From Ramlibacter algicola (GTDB taxonomy: Bacteria; Pseudomonadota; Gammaproteobacteria; Burkholderiales; Burkholderiaceae_C): a DNA stretch of 64,000 nucleotides. Below are positions 24,844 through 33,915 of this stretch, one piece after another. The stretch is from the NCBI RefSeq assembly GCF_016641735.1, contig NZ_JAEDAO010000001.1, positions 2,914,001 to 2,978,000 on the forward strand, read 5' to 3'. The notes under the pieces are model-generated. The model was given only the letters and a program-made list of their open reading frames with translations, was not told the origin of the DNA and did not search any database. The translations under genes were made by a program, and so were the position numbers. The stretch's first letter is position 1, and each line of letters begins with the position of its first letter.

Positions 24844-26628
24844 ATGCAGTCCACGAGCGGTGCAGCCGCGAGCCCCCAGAGCGCCGGTGCAGGCAGCTGG
24901 GTGCGCCAGAACCTCTCCGGCTACCGCGTCGCGAACGCCATGGCCGACGTGCTGAAGGCCGCCGGCGTGCGCGAGATCTTCGGCCAGAGCTGCCCGACGG
25001 CCCTGTTCCTCGCCGCCGAGGCGGTGGGCATCCGGCAGATCGGCTACCGCACCGAGAACGCCGGTGCCGCGATGGCCGACGGCGCCGCGCGCGTGAGCCG
25101 CCAGATTTCCGTCATCACCGCGCAGAACGGCCCGGCCGCCGCGCTGCTGGTCGCAGGCTTCGCCGAGGCGACCAAGGCCTCGGTGCCGATCCTGGCCATC
25201 GTGCAGGAAGTGCCCCGCAGCAACGCCGACAAGAACGCGTTCCAGGAACTGGACCACCACGCGCTGTTCGGCGCCTGCGCCAAGTGGGTGCGCCGCATCG
25301 ACGTGGCCGAACGCGCCGCCGAATACGTGGAGCGGGCCATCCGGATCGCGACGTCGGGACGGCCCGGCCCCGTCGTGCTGCTGGTGTCGCCCGACGTGCT
25401 GACGCAGACCTGCGAAAAGGCGGCGCCCATCACGCAGGACAGCGACGAGCCGCTCGGCCGTTTCCCGCTGGACCGCACGGTCCCCGTGCAGGCCCGCCTG
25501 CAGAAGCTGGCCGACGCGCTGCTCGCGGCCAAGCGACCGCTGGTGGTGGCCGGCGGCGGCGTGCACCTCTCGGGTGCCGCCGAGGCGCTGGCGCGCCTGC
25601 AGGCACTCGCCGGCCTGCCGATGGCCAGCACCAACATGGGCAAGGGCGCCGTCGACGAGACGCACCCGCTCGCATTGGGCGTCATCGGCAACACGATGGG
25701 AACGCGCAGCCCCGCCAAGTTCCTGCAGCCTTACGTGGAAAGCGCGGACTTCGTGCTGTTCGTCGGCACGCGCACCAACGAAAACGGCACCGCGTCGTGG
25801 TCGCTGTTCCCCAAGGGGGCGACCTTCGCGCAGATCGACATCGACAGCCAGGAGCTGGGGCGCAACTATGCGGGGATGCGGTTCGCCGGTGATGCTGCCG
25901 CAACGCTCGAGGCACTTTGCGGATTGCTCGAAGGACGCTGCGACGCGGTCACCCGCGAGCGCATCGCCGAATTCGCACCGATGGTGGAACAGGCGCGCCA
26001 GGATCACCTGGAGGAACTGGCGCCCTACTCGCGCAGCGACGCCACGCCGATGCGGCCCGAGCGCATCATGGCCGAGCTGGCCCGCTGCGAAGGCGACGTC
26101 ACGTGGGTGGCGGACGCGAGCTACTCGTCGATCTGGCTGGTGCAGTACCTGCGCAGCAGCCGGCCGGGCACGCGCTTCGTCACGCCGCGCGGCATTGCGG
26201 GCCTGGGCTGGGGCGTGCCGATGGCGATCGGCGCCAAGATCGCCAGGCCGCAGTCGCGCGTGATCTGCCTGACGGGCGACGGCGGCTTCGCCCACTGCTG
26301 GGCCGAACTCGAAACGGCGCGCCGCCACGCCGTCCCGGTGACGATCGCGGTGTTGAACAACGGCGTGCTCGGCTTCCAGATCAACGCGGAAGAAAGCCGC
26401 TTCGGCACGCACACCGACGTGTGCCACTTCGGTGACATCGACTACGTGGCGATCGCGCGCGCCTGCGGTTGCGACGGACGCAGGGTCGCCACCGCGGCCG
26501 AGTTGCGCAAGGCGTTGGAGGCTTCCGCGCAAAGCAAGGTGCCGTTCGTGATCGACATCAAGACCGACCCGGCGGCGTTCCCGCCGATCACGGCGTTCGA
26601 GTCGCAGTTCAAGCCGCTGCAAGCATGA
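24844..26628 (+). CDS. Thiamine-diphosphate-dependent enzyme, acetolactate synthase-like
   Basis: 594 residues with the three-domain layout of the acetolactate synthase/benzoylformate decarboxylase family. The pyrimidine domain has the activating Glu in YRTENAGAAMADGAAR, and the central domain VAGGGVHLSGAAEALARL. The diphosphate domain has GDGGFAHCWAELETARRHAVPVTIAVLNN, the GDG-x25-NN metal motif. No FAD-binding hallmark of true acetolactate synthase is obvious and no small subunit adjoins, so it is more likely a catabolic 2-oxo-acid decarboxylase, lyase or carboligase. First gene of a five-gene operon with two SDRs and two Bug receptors. No Shine-Dalgarno is evident at ATG 24844. Confidence 0.88.
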   Translation: MQSTSGAAASPQSAGAGSWVRQNLSGYRVANAMADVLKAAGVREIFGQSCPTALFLAAEAVGIRQIGYRTENAGAAMADGAARVSRQISVITAQNGPAAALLVAGFAEATKASVPILAIVQEVPRSNADKNAFQELDHHALFGACAKWVRRIDVAERAAEYVERAIRIATSGRPGPVVLLVSPDVLTQTCEKAAPITQDSDEPLGRFPLDRTVPVQARLQKLADALLAAKRPLVVAGGGVHLSGAAEALARLQALAGLPMASTNMGKGAVDETHPLALGVIGNTMGTRSPAKFLQPYVESADFVLFVGTRTNENGTASWSLFPKGATFAQIDIDSQELGRNYAGMRFAGDAAATLEALCGLLEGRCDAVTRERIAEFAPMVEQARQDHLEELAPYSRSDATPMRPERIMAELARCEGDVTWVADASYSSIWLVQYLRSSRPGTRFVTPRGIAGLGWGVPMAIGAKIARPQSRVICLTGDGGFAHCWAELETARRHAVPVTIAVLNNGVLGFQINAEESRFGTHTDVCHFGDIDYVAIARACGCDGRRVATAAELRKALEASAQSKVPFVIDIKTDPAAFPPITAFESQFKPLQA

Positions 26629-27410
26629 GCACGCCTGCATCCGTTGCTCCGAAGGACTTCGCTGGGCGCCATGCGCTCGTCACCGGCGGAGGCGGCGGCA
26701 TCGGTCGCGCCATTGCGCTCGGACTGGCCGAGCGCGGCGCGGACGTCTGCGTGCTCGACGTCGGCGCTTCAGCGGCTGAGGAAACCGCCGCCGCCGTTCG
26801 CGCGCTCGGCCGCCGTGCCGCCGTCGTCGTGCACGACACGGGCCACGATGCCGTCGTCGACGCGATCGGCTCCGCTGCAGCCGGCTTCGGCGCGTTCGAC
26901 CTGCTGGTCAACAACGCCGGCATCTCGCCCAAGAAGCCCGACGGCCGCAAACGCATGCTGTGGGAGACGTCGCCGCAGGAGTGGCGCCAGGTCGTCGACG
27001 TGAATCTCAACGGCTACTTCCTCGCGCTGCGCGCGGTGCTGCCGGGCATGATGGAACGCCGGCGCGGCGCCGTGGTCAATATCGGGTCGCTGGCCGGCCT
27101 GCGCTACTCGTCCATCGCCGGCGCGGCCTACGCGACGGCGAAGAATGCCGTGATCGGGCTGACCCGGCAGGCTGCGGGCGAGGTGGCCGAGTTCGGGATC
27201 CGCATCAACTGCATCGCGCCCGGCCGCATCGAGACCGGCATGGCCGCCGTCGCGGGCGGATCGTTCAACGAAGCGATCCGCGAGAGCACGCCCCTGCGCC
27301 GGCTCGGACTGCCGGAGGACATCGCCGAAGCGGCGCTGTTCCTCCTGTCGGACCGGGCCAGCTTCATCACCGGCGAAAGCCTGGTCGTGTCCGGCGGACG
27401 CGGCCTCTGA
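26625..27410 (+). CDS. Short-chain dehydrogenase/reductase in the ThDP operon
   Basis: 261-residue classical SDR. Cofactor loop TGGGGGIGRAIALGLAERGA, NNAG at LLVNNAGISPKKPDG, catalytic Ser in NIGSLAGLRYSS, and Tyr-x3-Lys in YATAKNAVIGL. APGRIETGM follows. ATGA overlap with the ThDP gene implies translational coupling. The second SDR of the operon (29438) shares the loop NNAGISPK, so the two may be paralogues acting on related hydroxy/keto pairs. NAD rather than NADP preference is suggested by Asp in VCVLDVG. Confidence 0.9.
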   Translation: MSTPASVAPKDFAGRHALVTGGGGGIGRAIALGLAERGADVCVLDVGASAAEETAAAVRALGRRAAVVVHDTGHDAVVDAIGSAAAGFGAFDLLVNNAGISPKKPDGRKRMLWETSPQEWRQVVDVNLNGYFLALRAVLPGMMERRRGAVVNIGSLAGLRYSSIAGAAYATAKNAVIGLTRQAAGEVAEFGIRINCIAPGRIETGMAAVAGGSFNEAIRESTPLRRLGLPEDIAEAALFLLSDRASFITGESLVVSGGRGL

Positions 27411-27436
27411 CATTCATCCACCAGGAGCCATTCCAC

Positions 27437-28417
27437 ATGAAGTCCCTTCCCCGCCGCGCCGTCCTGGCGGCCGCCATGGCCGCTTGCGCCACCGCAGCCT
27501 TCCCGGCTGCTGCCGCGAGCTGGCCCGAGCGCCCGCTGAAGATCATCGTCCCCTACCCGCCGGGCGGCATCACCGATATCGTCGGCCGCTCGATCGCGGA
27601 GCGGCTGTCCGAGACGCTGCGCCAGCCGGTCGTGGTGGACAACCGCGCGGGTGCCGGCGGCACGATCGGCGCCTCCGAAGCGGCGCGCGCGACCGCCGAT
27701 GGCTACACGCTGTTCATCGGAACGAGCGCCACCAACGGCACCAACCCGAGCACCTTCAAGGAACTTCGCTACAAGCCCGACACCGACTTCGCGCCGGTGG
27801 CCCTGCTCGCGACGGCGCCGCTGATGATCATCGTGAATCCCTCGGTGCCGGCGAAGACGCTGCCCGAGCTGGTGAAGTACGTGAAGGCGAACCCGGGCAA
27901 GGTCAACTACGCCAGCACCGGCAATGGCGGCTCCGTGCACCTGACCACCGAGCTGTTCGCGCTGCAGACGGGCACGTCGCTGACGCACGTCGTCTACAAG
28001 GGCAGCGCTCCCGCGCTGAACGATCTCATGGGCGGCCACGTCCAGCTGATGTTCGACAACGTCCCGTCCGCGGCGCCGCTGGCCGCGGCCGGCAAGGTAC
28101 GTGCGCTGGCCGTCACGAGCACCAAGCGCACCGCGCTGGCACCCGACGTCCCCACGGTGGCCGAGACCGCCGTGCCGAACTTCGAGTCGCTCTCCTGGAT
28201 CGCGCTCTACGCGCCCGCGGGCACACCGCCGGCGATCGTCAAGCAACTGAACGACGCCGTGAACGCGGGCCTGAAGAACGCCAAGCTGCTGACCACGTTC
28301 GAGAAGGCGGGCCTCGACCCGGTGGGTGGCACGCCGGACTCGCTGGCGCGCTACCAGGCCGCCGAGATCGCGAAGTGGGCCGACGTCGTGAAGACGATCA
28401 AGTACGTGCCGGAGTGA
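27437..28417 (+). CDS. Bug-family (TctC-like) periplasmic solute-binding protein
   Basis: 326 residues. Cleavable signal peptide (RRAVLAAAMAACATAAFPAAAA) followed by the Bug start WPERPLKIIVPYPPGGITDIVGR, then VVVDNRAGAGGTIGASEAARATADGYTL, GHVQLMFDNVPSA and APAGTPPAIVKQL. These are standard for receptors of tripartite tricarboxylate transporters, which bind carboxylates. No TctA/TctB membrane genes are present nearby, as is usual for the many orphan Bug proteins of Burkholderiales. AGGAG precedes ATG 27437. Confidence 0.93.
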   Translation: MKSLPRRAVLAAAMAACATAAFPAAAASWPERPLKIIVPYPPGGITDIVGRSIAERLSETLRQPVVVDNRAGAGGTIGASEAARATADGYTLFIGTSATNGTNPSTFKELRYKPDTDFAPVALLATAPLMIIVNPSVPAKTLPELVKYVKANPGKVNYASTGNGGSVHLTTELFALQTGTSLTHVVYKGSAPALNDLMGGHVQLMFDNVPSAAPLAAAGKVRALAVTSTKRTALAPDVPTVAETAVPNFESLSWIALYAPAGTPPAIVKQLNDAVNAGLKNAKLLTTFEKAGLDPVGGTPDSLARYQAAEIAKWADVVKTIKYVPE

Positions 28418-28467
28418 GCACGGCGGCAGCGACCTGGATCACGAATCACAACAACGGGAGACAACCC

Positions 28468-29436
28468 TTGAACGTCCGAACCTTCCTGCGTCATGGCTGC
28501 GTTGCCGTGGCAGCCCTCTGCGTCGGCCCCATGGCATCCGCCGCCGACGCCTGGCCGACGCACGAGCTGACCATGTACGTCAACTACGGGCCTGGCAGCG
28601 CCACCGACCTGGTGGCGCGCGCACTGGCCGGCGAAATGGAGAAGGCCATCGGCCAGCCCGTCATCGTGCAGAACAAGCCTGGCGCGCAGGGAACGCTCGG
28701 CCCGGCCTTTTTCGCCCGGCGCCCCGCCGACGGCTACTCGTTCGGCATCCTGTCGTTCGCTCCGGCCGCGATCGCGCCGCACATGATGGACGTGGCGTAC
28801 AAGCTCGATGACTTCGACGTCGTTGCCGGCATCGGGCGCTACCGCTACGGCGTCGCCGTGCGGGCCGACTCGCCCTATCGCACCGTGAAGGACCTGGTGG
28901 ACGCGGCGAAGTCCGGCAAGGGCGTGTCGTTCACCGCCACCGGGGCTCCGAACAACCTGGCCTTGCTGAAGTTGGGAACCCTCACCGGGGGCAGCTTCAC
29001 GTTCGTGCCGATGAAGTCCGGCCCCGATTCCGTGAACGCCGTGCTCGGCTCGCACGTGGATGCCGTGGTGCAGACGCCCAGCGACATCATGCCCTTCGTG
29101 CAATCCGGGCAGATGCGACTGCTGGCCTCGGTGAGCCCGGTACGCTGGAGCGAACTGCCCGACACGCCGACCATGAAGGAAGCTGGCTACAACGTGGAGA
29201 TCGATTCGTGGACCGGCATCGCCGCGCCGCGTGGACTGCCGCCCGAAGTGCTTCGCACCCTGGAGCAGGCGGCCCTGAAGGCGGTGCAGTCGCCCGCGTA
29301 CCAGCAGCGCGTCAAGCAGTTCGGCGTCGATCCGCTAGCGATGGATGCACGCAGCTACCGCGCCTTCCTCGAGGCCGGTTACCGCGACATGGCGAAGGCG
29401 CTGCGCGACGCCGGTATGGCCAAGGCCGCGAACTGA
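28468..29436 (+). CDS. Second Bug-family periplasmic solute-binding protein
   Basis: 322 residues starting at TTG 28468, preceded by GGGAG. Signal peptide (VAVAALCVGPMASAADA), then WPTHELTMYVNYGPGSATDLVARALA, VIVQNKPGAQGTLGPAFFARRPADGYSF, GSHVDAVVQTPSD and APRGLPPEVLRTL. It is clearly Bug but diverged from the upstream one (NYGPGSAT replaces the more usual PYPPGG). Two different receptors in one operon suggest the pathway takes more than one carboxylate, or one is a sensor. Confidence 0.92.
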   Translation: MNVRTFLRHGCVAVAALCVGPMASAADAWPTHELTMYVNYGPGSATDLVARALAGEMEKAIGQPVIVQNKPGAQGTLGPAFFARRPADGYSFGILSFAPAAIAPHMMDVAYKLDDFDVVAGIGRYRYGVAVRADSPYRTVKDLVDAAKSGKGVSFTATGAPNNLALLKLGTLTGGSFTFVPMKSGPDSVNAVLGSHVDAVVQTPSDIMPFVQSGQMRLLASVSPVRWSELPDTPTMKEAGYNVEIDSWTGIAAPRGLPPEVLRTLEQAALKAVQSPAYQQRVKQFGVDPLAMDARSYRAFLEAGYRDMAKALRDAGMAKAAN

Positions 29437-29437
29437 C

Positions 29438-30208
29438 ATGGGCATGGACGTCACCCAACCGCCGGCCCACCCGCGCACCGCGGTGATCACCGGCGCGGCC
29501 CGCGGCATCGGACTGGAAACTGCGACGCGCCTCGTGCGCGAGGGCTACCGCGTCGCCTTGGTCGATCGCGATCCGCTGGTGCGCGACAGCGCCGCCGGGC
29601 TGCCGGCGGGGAGCGCCGTCGCGGTCACCGTCGACATCGGCACGCCAGACGCGCCACAGGCGATCGCCGAGGCCGTCAAGCACTGGAGCCCGCCGTCGGT
29701 GCTGGTGAACAACGCGGGCATCTCGCCCAAGGTGAACGGCCGATCCAACGGGCTGCTGCAGATCGAGCAGGCCGAGTGGGACCTGGTGATGAACGTCAAC
29801 CTGTACGCCGCGTTCCGCATGTGCAAGCACTTCATCCCCGGCATGCGCGAGATGGGCTGGGGCCGCATCGTCAACGTGGCCTCGCTGGCAGGTCGCAGCA
29901 AGTCCATCGTCGCAGGAGCCACCTACATGGCGTCCAAGGCGGCGCTGCTCGGCCTGAGCCGCTCGATCGCGTCACAGTTCGGGCTCGACGGCATCACCTG
30001 CAACAGCGTCGCTCCCGGCCGCGTGGACACGCTGATGGGCGCCGCCGGCGGTGCCGGCCAGAACACCGACTACGCGACACAGATTCCGGTCGGCCGGATC
30101 GGCAAGGCGCACGAGATCGCAGCTGCCATCGTGTACCTGGCGTCCGAGGATGCCGGGTTCGTGAACGGTGCGGTGATCGACCTCAACGGCGGGTTCTTCA
30201 TGGCGTGA
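29438..30208 (+). CDS. Second SDR of the ThDP/Bug operon
   Basis: 256-residue classical SDR: TGAARGIGLETATRL, Asp in VALVDRDPL (NAD type), VLVNNAGISPKVNG, NVASLAGRSKS, and YMASKAALLGL with catalytic Tyr and Lys. It ends the operon one base after the second Bug gene, and an intrinsic terminator follows at 30254. Predicted to oxidise or reduce a hydroxy/keto intermediate along with the ThDP enzyme. Confidence 0.9.
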   Translation: MGMDVTQPPAHPRTAVITGAARGIGLETATRLVREGYRVALVDRDPLVRDSAAGLPAGSAVAVTVDIGTPDAPQAIAEAVKHWSPPSVLVNNAGISPKVNGRSNGLLQIEQAEWDLVMNVNLYAAFRMCKHFIPGMREMGWGRIVNVASLAGRSKSIVAGATYMASKAALLGLSRSIASQFGLDGITCNSVAPGRVDTLMGAAGGAGQNTDYATQIPVGRIGKAHEIAAAIVYLASEDAGFVNGAVIDLNGGFFMA

Positions 30209-30253
30209 CGCCATGGCGCGATCGGTTGGCCCGCTGAGGGCCGACTCTCGCAG

Positions 30254-30283
30254 GCCCCGGTGCTGCCCGGGGCTTTTCTCTTT
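30254..30283 (+). terminator. Intrinsic terminator of the ThDP/Bug/SDR operon
   Basis: Perfect seven-base stem gccccgg/ccggggc (30254-30260 with 30267-30273), loop of six, followed by ttttctcttt. It lies 46 bases after the last SDR stop and before the convergent Bug gene. Confidence 0.85.
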
Positions 30284-30333
30284 CTACGATCGCTCCTCAT
30301 GATCCGTGTGGAGACGCCTGCGGTCGCGCCGCA

Positions 30334-31302
30334 TCACTCGACCTTGATGTTGGCCGTCTTGATCACCTGCGCCCACTTCTTCGCTTCGGCGTCGAGGAAG
30401 GCGCGGAAGTCCGCCGCGGAACCACCGCGCAGTTGCAGGCCGGCGGCTTCCGCCTTGCGGCGTACCTCGGGGTCGGCGATCGCCGCGTTGAACTCGGTGT
30501 TCAGGCGCTGCACGATCGCGGCCGGCGTGCCCGCGGGCAGCATCACGCCGTACCAACCGTACCCCACCACGCCCGGGACGCCGCCTTCCGCGAACGTGGG
30601 CGTGTCCGGTAGCAGCGGCGTGCGTTGCTCGTTCGCGACCGCCAGCACGCGCAGCTTGCCCGAGTCGACGTGCGGCTTGGCCGTGGACACTGCTGTCAGC
30701 GTCGCGTCGATGCGGCCGGCCAGCAGTTCGGTGTACGCGGGCGCGTCGCCCTGGAACTGCGCGACCAGGCCCTTGCCGCCGGCGGCGCGGATGAACATCT
30801 CGGCGGTCAGGTGCGGTGCGGAACCGGCGCCCGGCGAGCCGAACGTGAAGCCGTTCGGGTTGGCCTTGCCCCACTGCACGAATTCGGCCAGCGTCTTGTA
30901 CGGCTTGCTCGCGTTGACCACCAGGAACAGCGGCGCGATCGCGGTGCTGACGACCGGCTCGAAGCTCTTGCGCATGTCGTATTGCAGGTTCGGGTACAGC
31001 GACTCGCCGATCGCGATCGGCGCCGCCGCGTGCAGCACCGTGTAGCCATCGGGCGCCGCCTTCGACACCTGGTCGTTCGCGATGCGCGTGCCGGCGCCCG
31101 GCTTGTTGTCGACCACGACCGCCTGGCCCAGGCGCGTGGAGAGGAAGTCGGCCAACACGCGCGTGAGGATGTCGCTGGAACCACCGGCGGCATACGGGCA
31201 GACCAGCCGCACGGGCCGGGAGGGCCAGGCCTGGGCGAAGGCGGGCAGCGCGAAGGGCGCGAGGGCCGAAGCGGCCAGCAGGTGGCGGCGGGTCAGGGTC
31301 AT
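30334..31302 (-). CDS. Third Bug-family solute-binding protein
   Basis: 322 residues. Twin-Arg-like start TLTRRHLLAASALAPFALPAFAQA, then WPSRPVRLVCPYAAGGSSDILTR, VVVDNKPGAGTRIANDQVSKAAPDGYT, AGRIDATLTAVSTAKP and LPAGTPAAIVQRLN. It belongs to the opposite operon with the DUF1254 and CoA-transferase genes (31 bases to the former). The Arg-Arg start hints at Tat export, seen in some Bug proteins. Confidence 0.92.
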   Translation of the reverse strand: MTLTRRHLLAASALAPFALPAFAQAWPSRPVRLVCPYAAGGSSDILTRVLADFLSTRLGQAVVVDNKPGAGTRIANDQVSKAAPDGYTVLHAAAPIAIGESLYPNLQYDMRKSFEPVVSTAIAPLFLVVNASKPYKTLAEFVQWGKANPNGFTFGSPGAGSAPHLTAEMFIRAAGGKGLVAQFQGDAPAYTELLAGRIDATLTAVSTAKPHVDSGKLRVLAVANEQRTPLLPDTPTFAEGGVPGVVGYGWYGVMLPAGTPAAIVQRLNTEFNAAIADPEVRRKAEAAGLQLRGGSAADFRAFLDAEAKKWAQVIKTANIKVE

Positions 31303-31333
31303 GGTCGTCTCCTTTGTTCTGGTGGATGCCGCG

Positions 31334-32608
31334 TCAGAGGCGGCGCAGCGAGGGGTAGCGGTAGTGGAAATCCAGGTGCTCGCGCTGCGGCTGGTACAGG
31401 CGCAGCACGACGTAGAACGCCTCGTCGGGCGGCGCGGGCAGCCAGTTGAACCCGGCGCCCGGGTCGTTGGCTTGCACCCGGATGACGAGGCTGCCGTCCG
31501 GCTCCGCGCGCAGCCCCGGCGTGCGGTCGCCGATCGAATAGCGGTGGATGGGATTGGCGACGAACAGGCAATCGCTGCGACGGTACATGGTCAGTGACCA
31601 GAACGCGCCGACGCGCGGCCCCGCGCCCGGCGGGAAGCGCAGTTCGTACGCGTTCGAGCCGTGCAGCACCTGGCCCTCGCCATCGACTTCGGCCGTCGGG
31701 TACATCGCTTCCTCGATGCCGAGCGCGCCGATGAGGTTGCGCGCGACGCGGGCACGCGTCACCAGGTCGTCGCCCCAGTGCGTGCGCACGGCCACGGGCA
31801 GCGCCCAGCCACCGCCGAGGCCCTGCGGCTGGTCGGCGTGGCGCAGTTCCTCGAACACGGCGGGCAGTGCATTGGTCAACTCGTCACCGGCGCCCGGCCA
31901 CAGCGGCCGCTCACCCGCGGGATAGGGATTGCGCGCCAGTGCTTCGTCGACGATGAGCCGGTACAGCGGCGCGAGCGGCACGTCGACCGTGCGGCCGTCG
32001 AGCCGCGTGTCGACGCGCATCGCCGCATCGCTGCCGTCGAGGCGACGCATCGAGAACTGCACCTGCAACGCGCGCACTTCGTCCACGTCGCCGGGCTTGT
32101 CGTCGACGAGCACCCGGCCGATCAGCCAGACGTCCTGCCCCGGGCAGGCGATCACGTTCGAGATGTCCGCGGGCACCTCGCCACGCCAGCCGGGTCCGTG
32201 CACCAGCGTGCGCTGCGTGCGGTTGCCCGTGGTGCGCCGGCCGACGTAGGCGAACGGATTGGTCCACGCGTCCAGCAGGCCGAGCGTCCAGTAGCGGTCG
32301 CCCATGTCGGGCGTCTCGATCACGACCGGCCCTTCCGAGAGGTCGAGCCAGGAGTTGCTGTAGACGGTGTCGTTGTTCGGGCTGACCACCTCGCGGTCGT
32401 CGGGGCCGAGGCGGCGGTGCGTGTGCGTGAACTGGTTGACCCAGCGCATGCGCGATGCGGCGTCGGCACCGGCGAAGCCGTGCTTCGGGTGCCGGCGCGC
32501 CGTGGTCGCGGCACGCATGCGCATCATCTCGAACAGCGGCAGGGTCTGGATGACCGCGGCTCGCGCTGCGTCGAACGTGGTGAGGGTGGAAAGCGTGGAA
32601 AGGTCCAT
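31334..32608 (-). CDS. DUF1254/DUF1214 domain protein
   Basis: 424 residues without a signal peptide. N-terminal DUF1254 part: VSPNNDTVYSNSWLDLSEGPVVIETPDMGDRYWTLGLLDAWTNPFAYVG. C-terminal DUF1214 part: FWSLTMYRRSDCLFVANPIHRYSIGDRTPGLR and WLPAPPDEAFYVVLRLYQP. This family is widespread, structurally characterised only in part, and has no agreed reaction. Lies between the CoA-transferase (5 bases) and Bug genes, so it may act in the uptake or activation of the same carboxylate. Confidence 0.88.
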   Translation of the reverse strand: MDLSTLSTLTTFDAARAAVIQTLPLFEMMRMRAATTARRHPKHGFAGADAASRMRWVNQFTHTHRRLGPDDREVVSPNNDTVYSNSWLDLSEGPVVIETPDMGDRYWTLGLLDAWTNPFAYVGRRTTGNRTQRTLVHGPGWRGEVPADISNVIACPGQDVWLIGRVLVDDKPGDVDEVRALQVQFSMRRLDGSDAAMRVDTRLDGRTVDVPLAPLYRLIVDEALARNPYPAGERPLWPGAGDELTNALPAVFEELRHADQPQGLGGGWALPVAVRTHWGDDLVTRARVARNLIGALGIEEAMYPTAEVDGEGQVLHGSNAYELRFPPGAGPRVGAFWSLTMYRRSDCLFVANPIHRYSIGDRTPGLRAEPDGSLVIRVQANDPGAGFNWLPAPPDEAFYVVLRLYQPQREHLDFHYRYPSLRRL

Positions 32609-32613
32609 GGTGT

Positions 32614-33822
32614 TCAGAGGACGACGCCTGCCTGGCGCAACGCCGCGATGTCGGTGGCCGCATAGCCGGCTTCCGAGAGCACGAGGGTGCCGTCGGCGCC
32701 GATCCCGGGCGCGGCGGCGGGTTCGGGACGGGGCGCGTCGCCCAGGCGGTAAGGCAAGCCGAGCGCGCGATAGCTCTCGCCATCCGGCCCGCGCGCCTGC
32801 ACGAGCAGCTCGCCCCCGGTCACGTCGGGACTGGCCAGCACGTCGCGGTAGGGACGCACGGCACCGACCACGATCTGCTGCCCGCCGAGGCGGTCGACGC
32901 ATTCCTGGCTCGTGAAGCCGGACAGGCACTCCTGCAGCACCTGGCGCAGGTCGGCGCGGTGCCGCACGCGCAGTTCGTTGGTGGCGAAACGGGGATCGTC
33001 GACCAGCTCGTCGCGGCCGACGACGCGGCAGAAGCGCTGCCAGTGCTCCTGCGCATAGGCCGACAGCACGACATGGCCGTCGCGTGTCGCGACGAGTTCA
33101 GCGGCAGGCGCGTTGTGCGGCTGGCCGTGGCCCATGCGCGTGGGCTCGGGGCCGCCGGCGAGGTACTCGCACCAGGTGGCGGCCTGCAGGTTCAACGCGG
33201 TTTCGAGCAGCGACACCTCCAGCGTCTCGCCGACGCCGCTGCGCTCGCGCCCGAACAGCGCCGCCAAGACGGCCTGCGCGCCCAGCTGCGCGGCGGCTGC
33301 ATCGACGATCGGCACGCCGACCTTCTGCGGCAGGCCATCGCGCTCGCCGGTGACGGCCATGAGGCCGCTCTCGGCCTGCGCCGCGATGTCGTAGCCCGGC
33401 CGGCCGTGGGACGGGCCGCCACGCGGAAAGCCGGTGATCGACAGGTAGATCACGCGCGGGAAGCGCTCGCGCACGGCGGCCGGACCCAAGCCCAGCTTGT
33501 CCACGGCGCCAGGACGCAGGTTCTGGATCACGACGTCGCTCTCGCCCATGAGCCGTAGCGCGACGTCGCGGCCCGCATCGCTCTTGAGGTCCAGCGCGAT
33601 CGAGCGCTTGCCGCGGTTGTAGGCCCGGATCATGGATTCGCCGTAGCGCCCGATGTGGCGCGCCTGGTCGCCGCCGAGCGGTTCGACCTTGGTGACGGTG
33701 GCGCCGAGTTCGGCGAGCGCCATGGCCGCACCGGGGCCGGCGATGTACTGGCCCAGGTCGATGACGCGCACGCCGGCGAGCGGTGCGGCCGGACGGCGTG
33801 CTTGGGAAGGACTGCTTTGCAC
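32614..33822 (-). CDS. CaiB/BaiF class III CoA-transferase
   Basis: 402 residues. Family marks: LAGVRVIDLGQYIAGPGAAMALAELGATVTKVEP at the start, YNRGKRSIALDLKSDAGRD, and GRPGYDIAAQAESGLMAVTGE with the Asp that forms the acyl-anhydride. VEVSLLETAL-like EVSLLETALN follows. It transfers CoA between carboxylates; together with a Bug receptor it would activate an imported acid. GTG 33822 is the most likely start; a second GTG nine bases upstream is possible. Divergent from a LysR gene 93 bases away that probably regulates it. Confidence 0.9.
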   Translation of the reverse strand: MQSSPSQARRPAAPLAGVRVIDLGQYIAGPGAAMALAELGATVTKVEPLGGDQARHIGRYGESMIRAYNRGKRSIALDLKSDAGRDVALRLMGESDVVIQNLRPGAVDKLGLGPAAVRERFPRVIYLSITGFPRGGPSHGRPGYDIAAQAESGLMAVTGERDGLPQKVGVPIVDAAAAQLGAQAVLAALFGRERSGVGETLEVSLLETALNLQAATWCEYLAGGPEPTRMGHGQPHNAPAAELVATRDGHVVLSAYAQEHWQRFCRVVGRDELVDDPRFATNELRVRHRADLRQVLQECLSGFTSQECVDRLGGQQIVVGAVRPYRDVLASPDVTGGELLVQARGPDGESYRALGLPYRLGDAPRPEPAAAPGIGADGTLVLSEAGYAATDIAALRQAGVVL

Positions 33823-33915
33823 GGGACCCACGATAGCCGCGCGCCTGATCGCTGGAAAATCGAGATTCCTGATGGCGTGATAACTTCCGGTGATCGGCCG
33901 CCGAGGCCCACCGCG

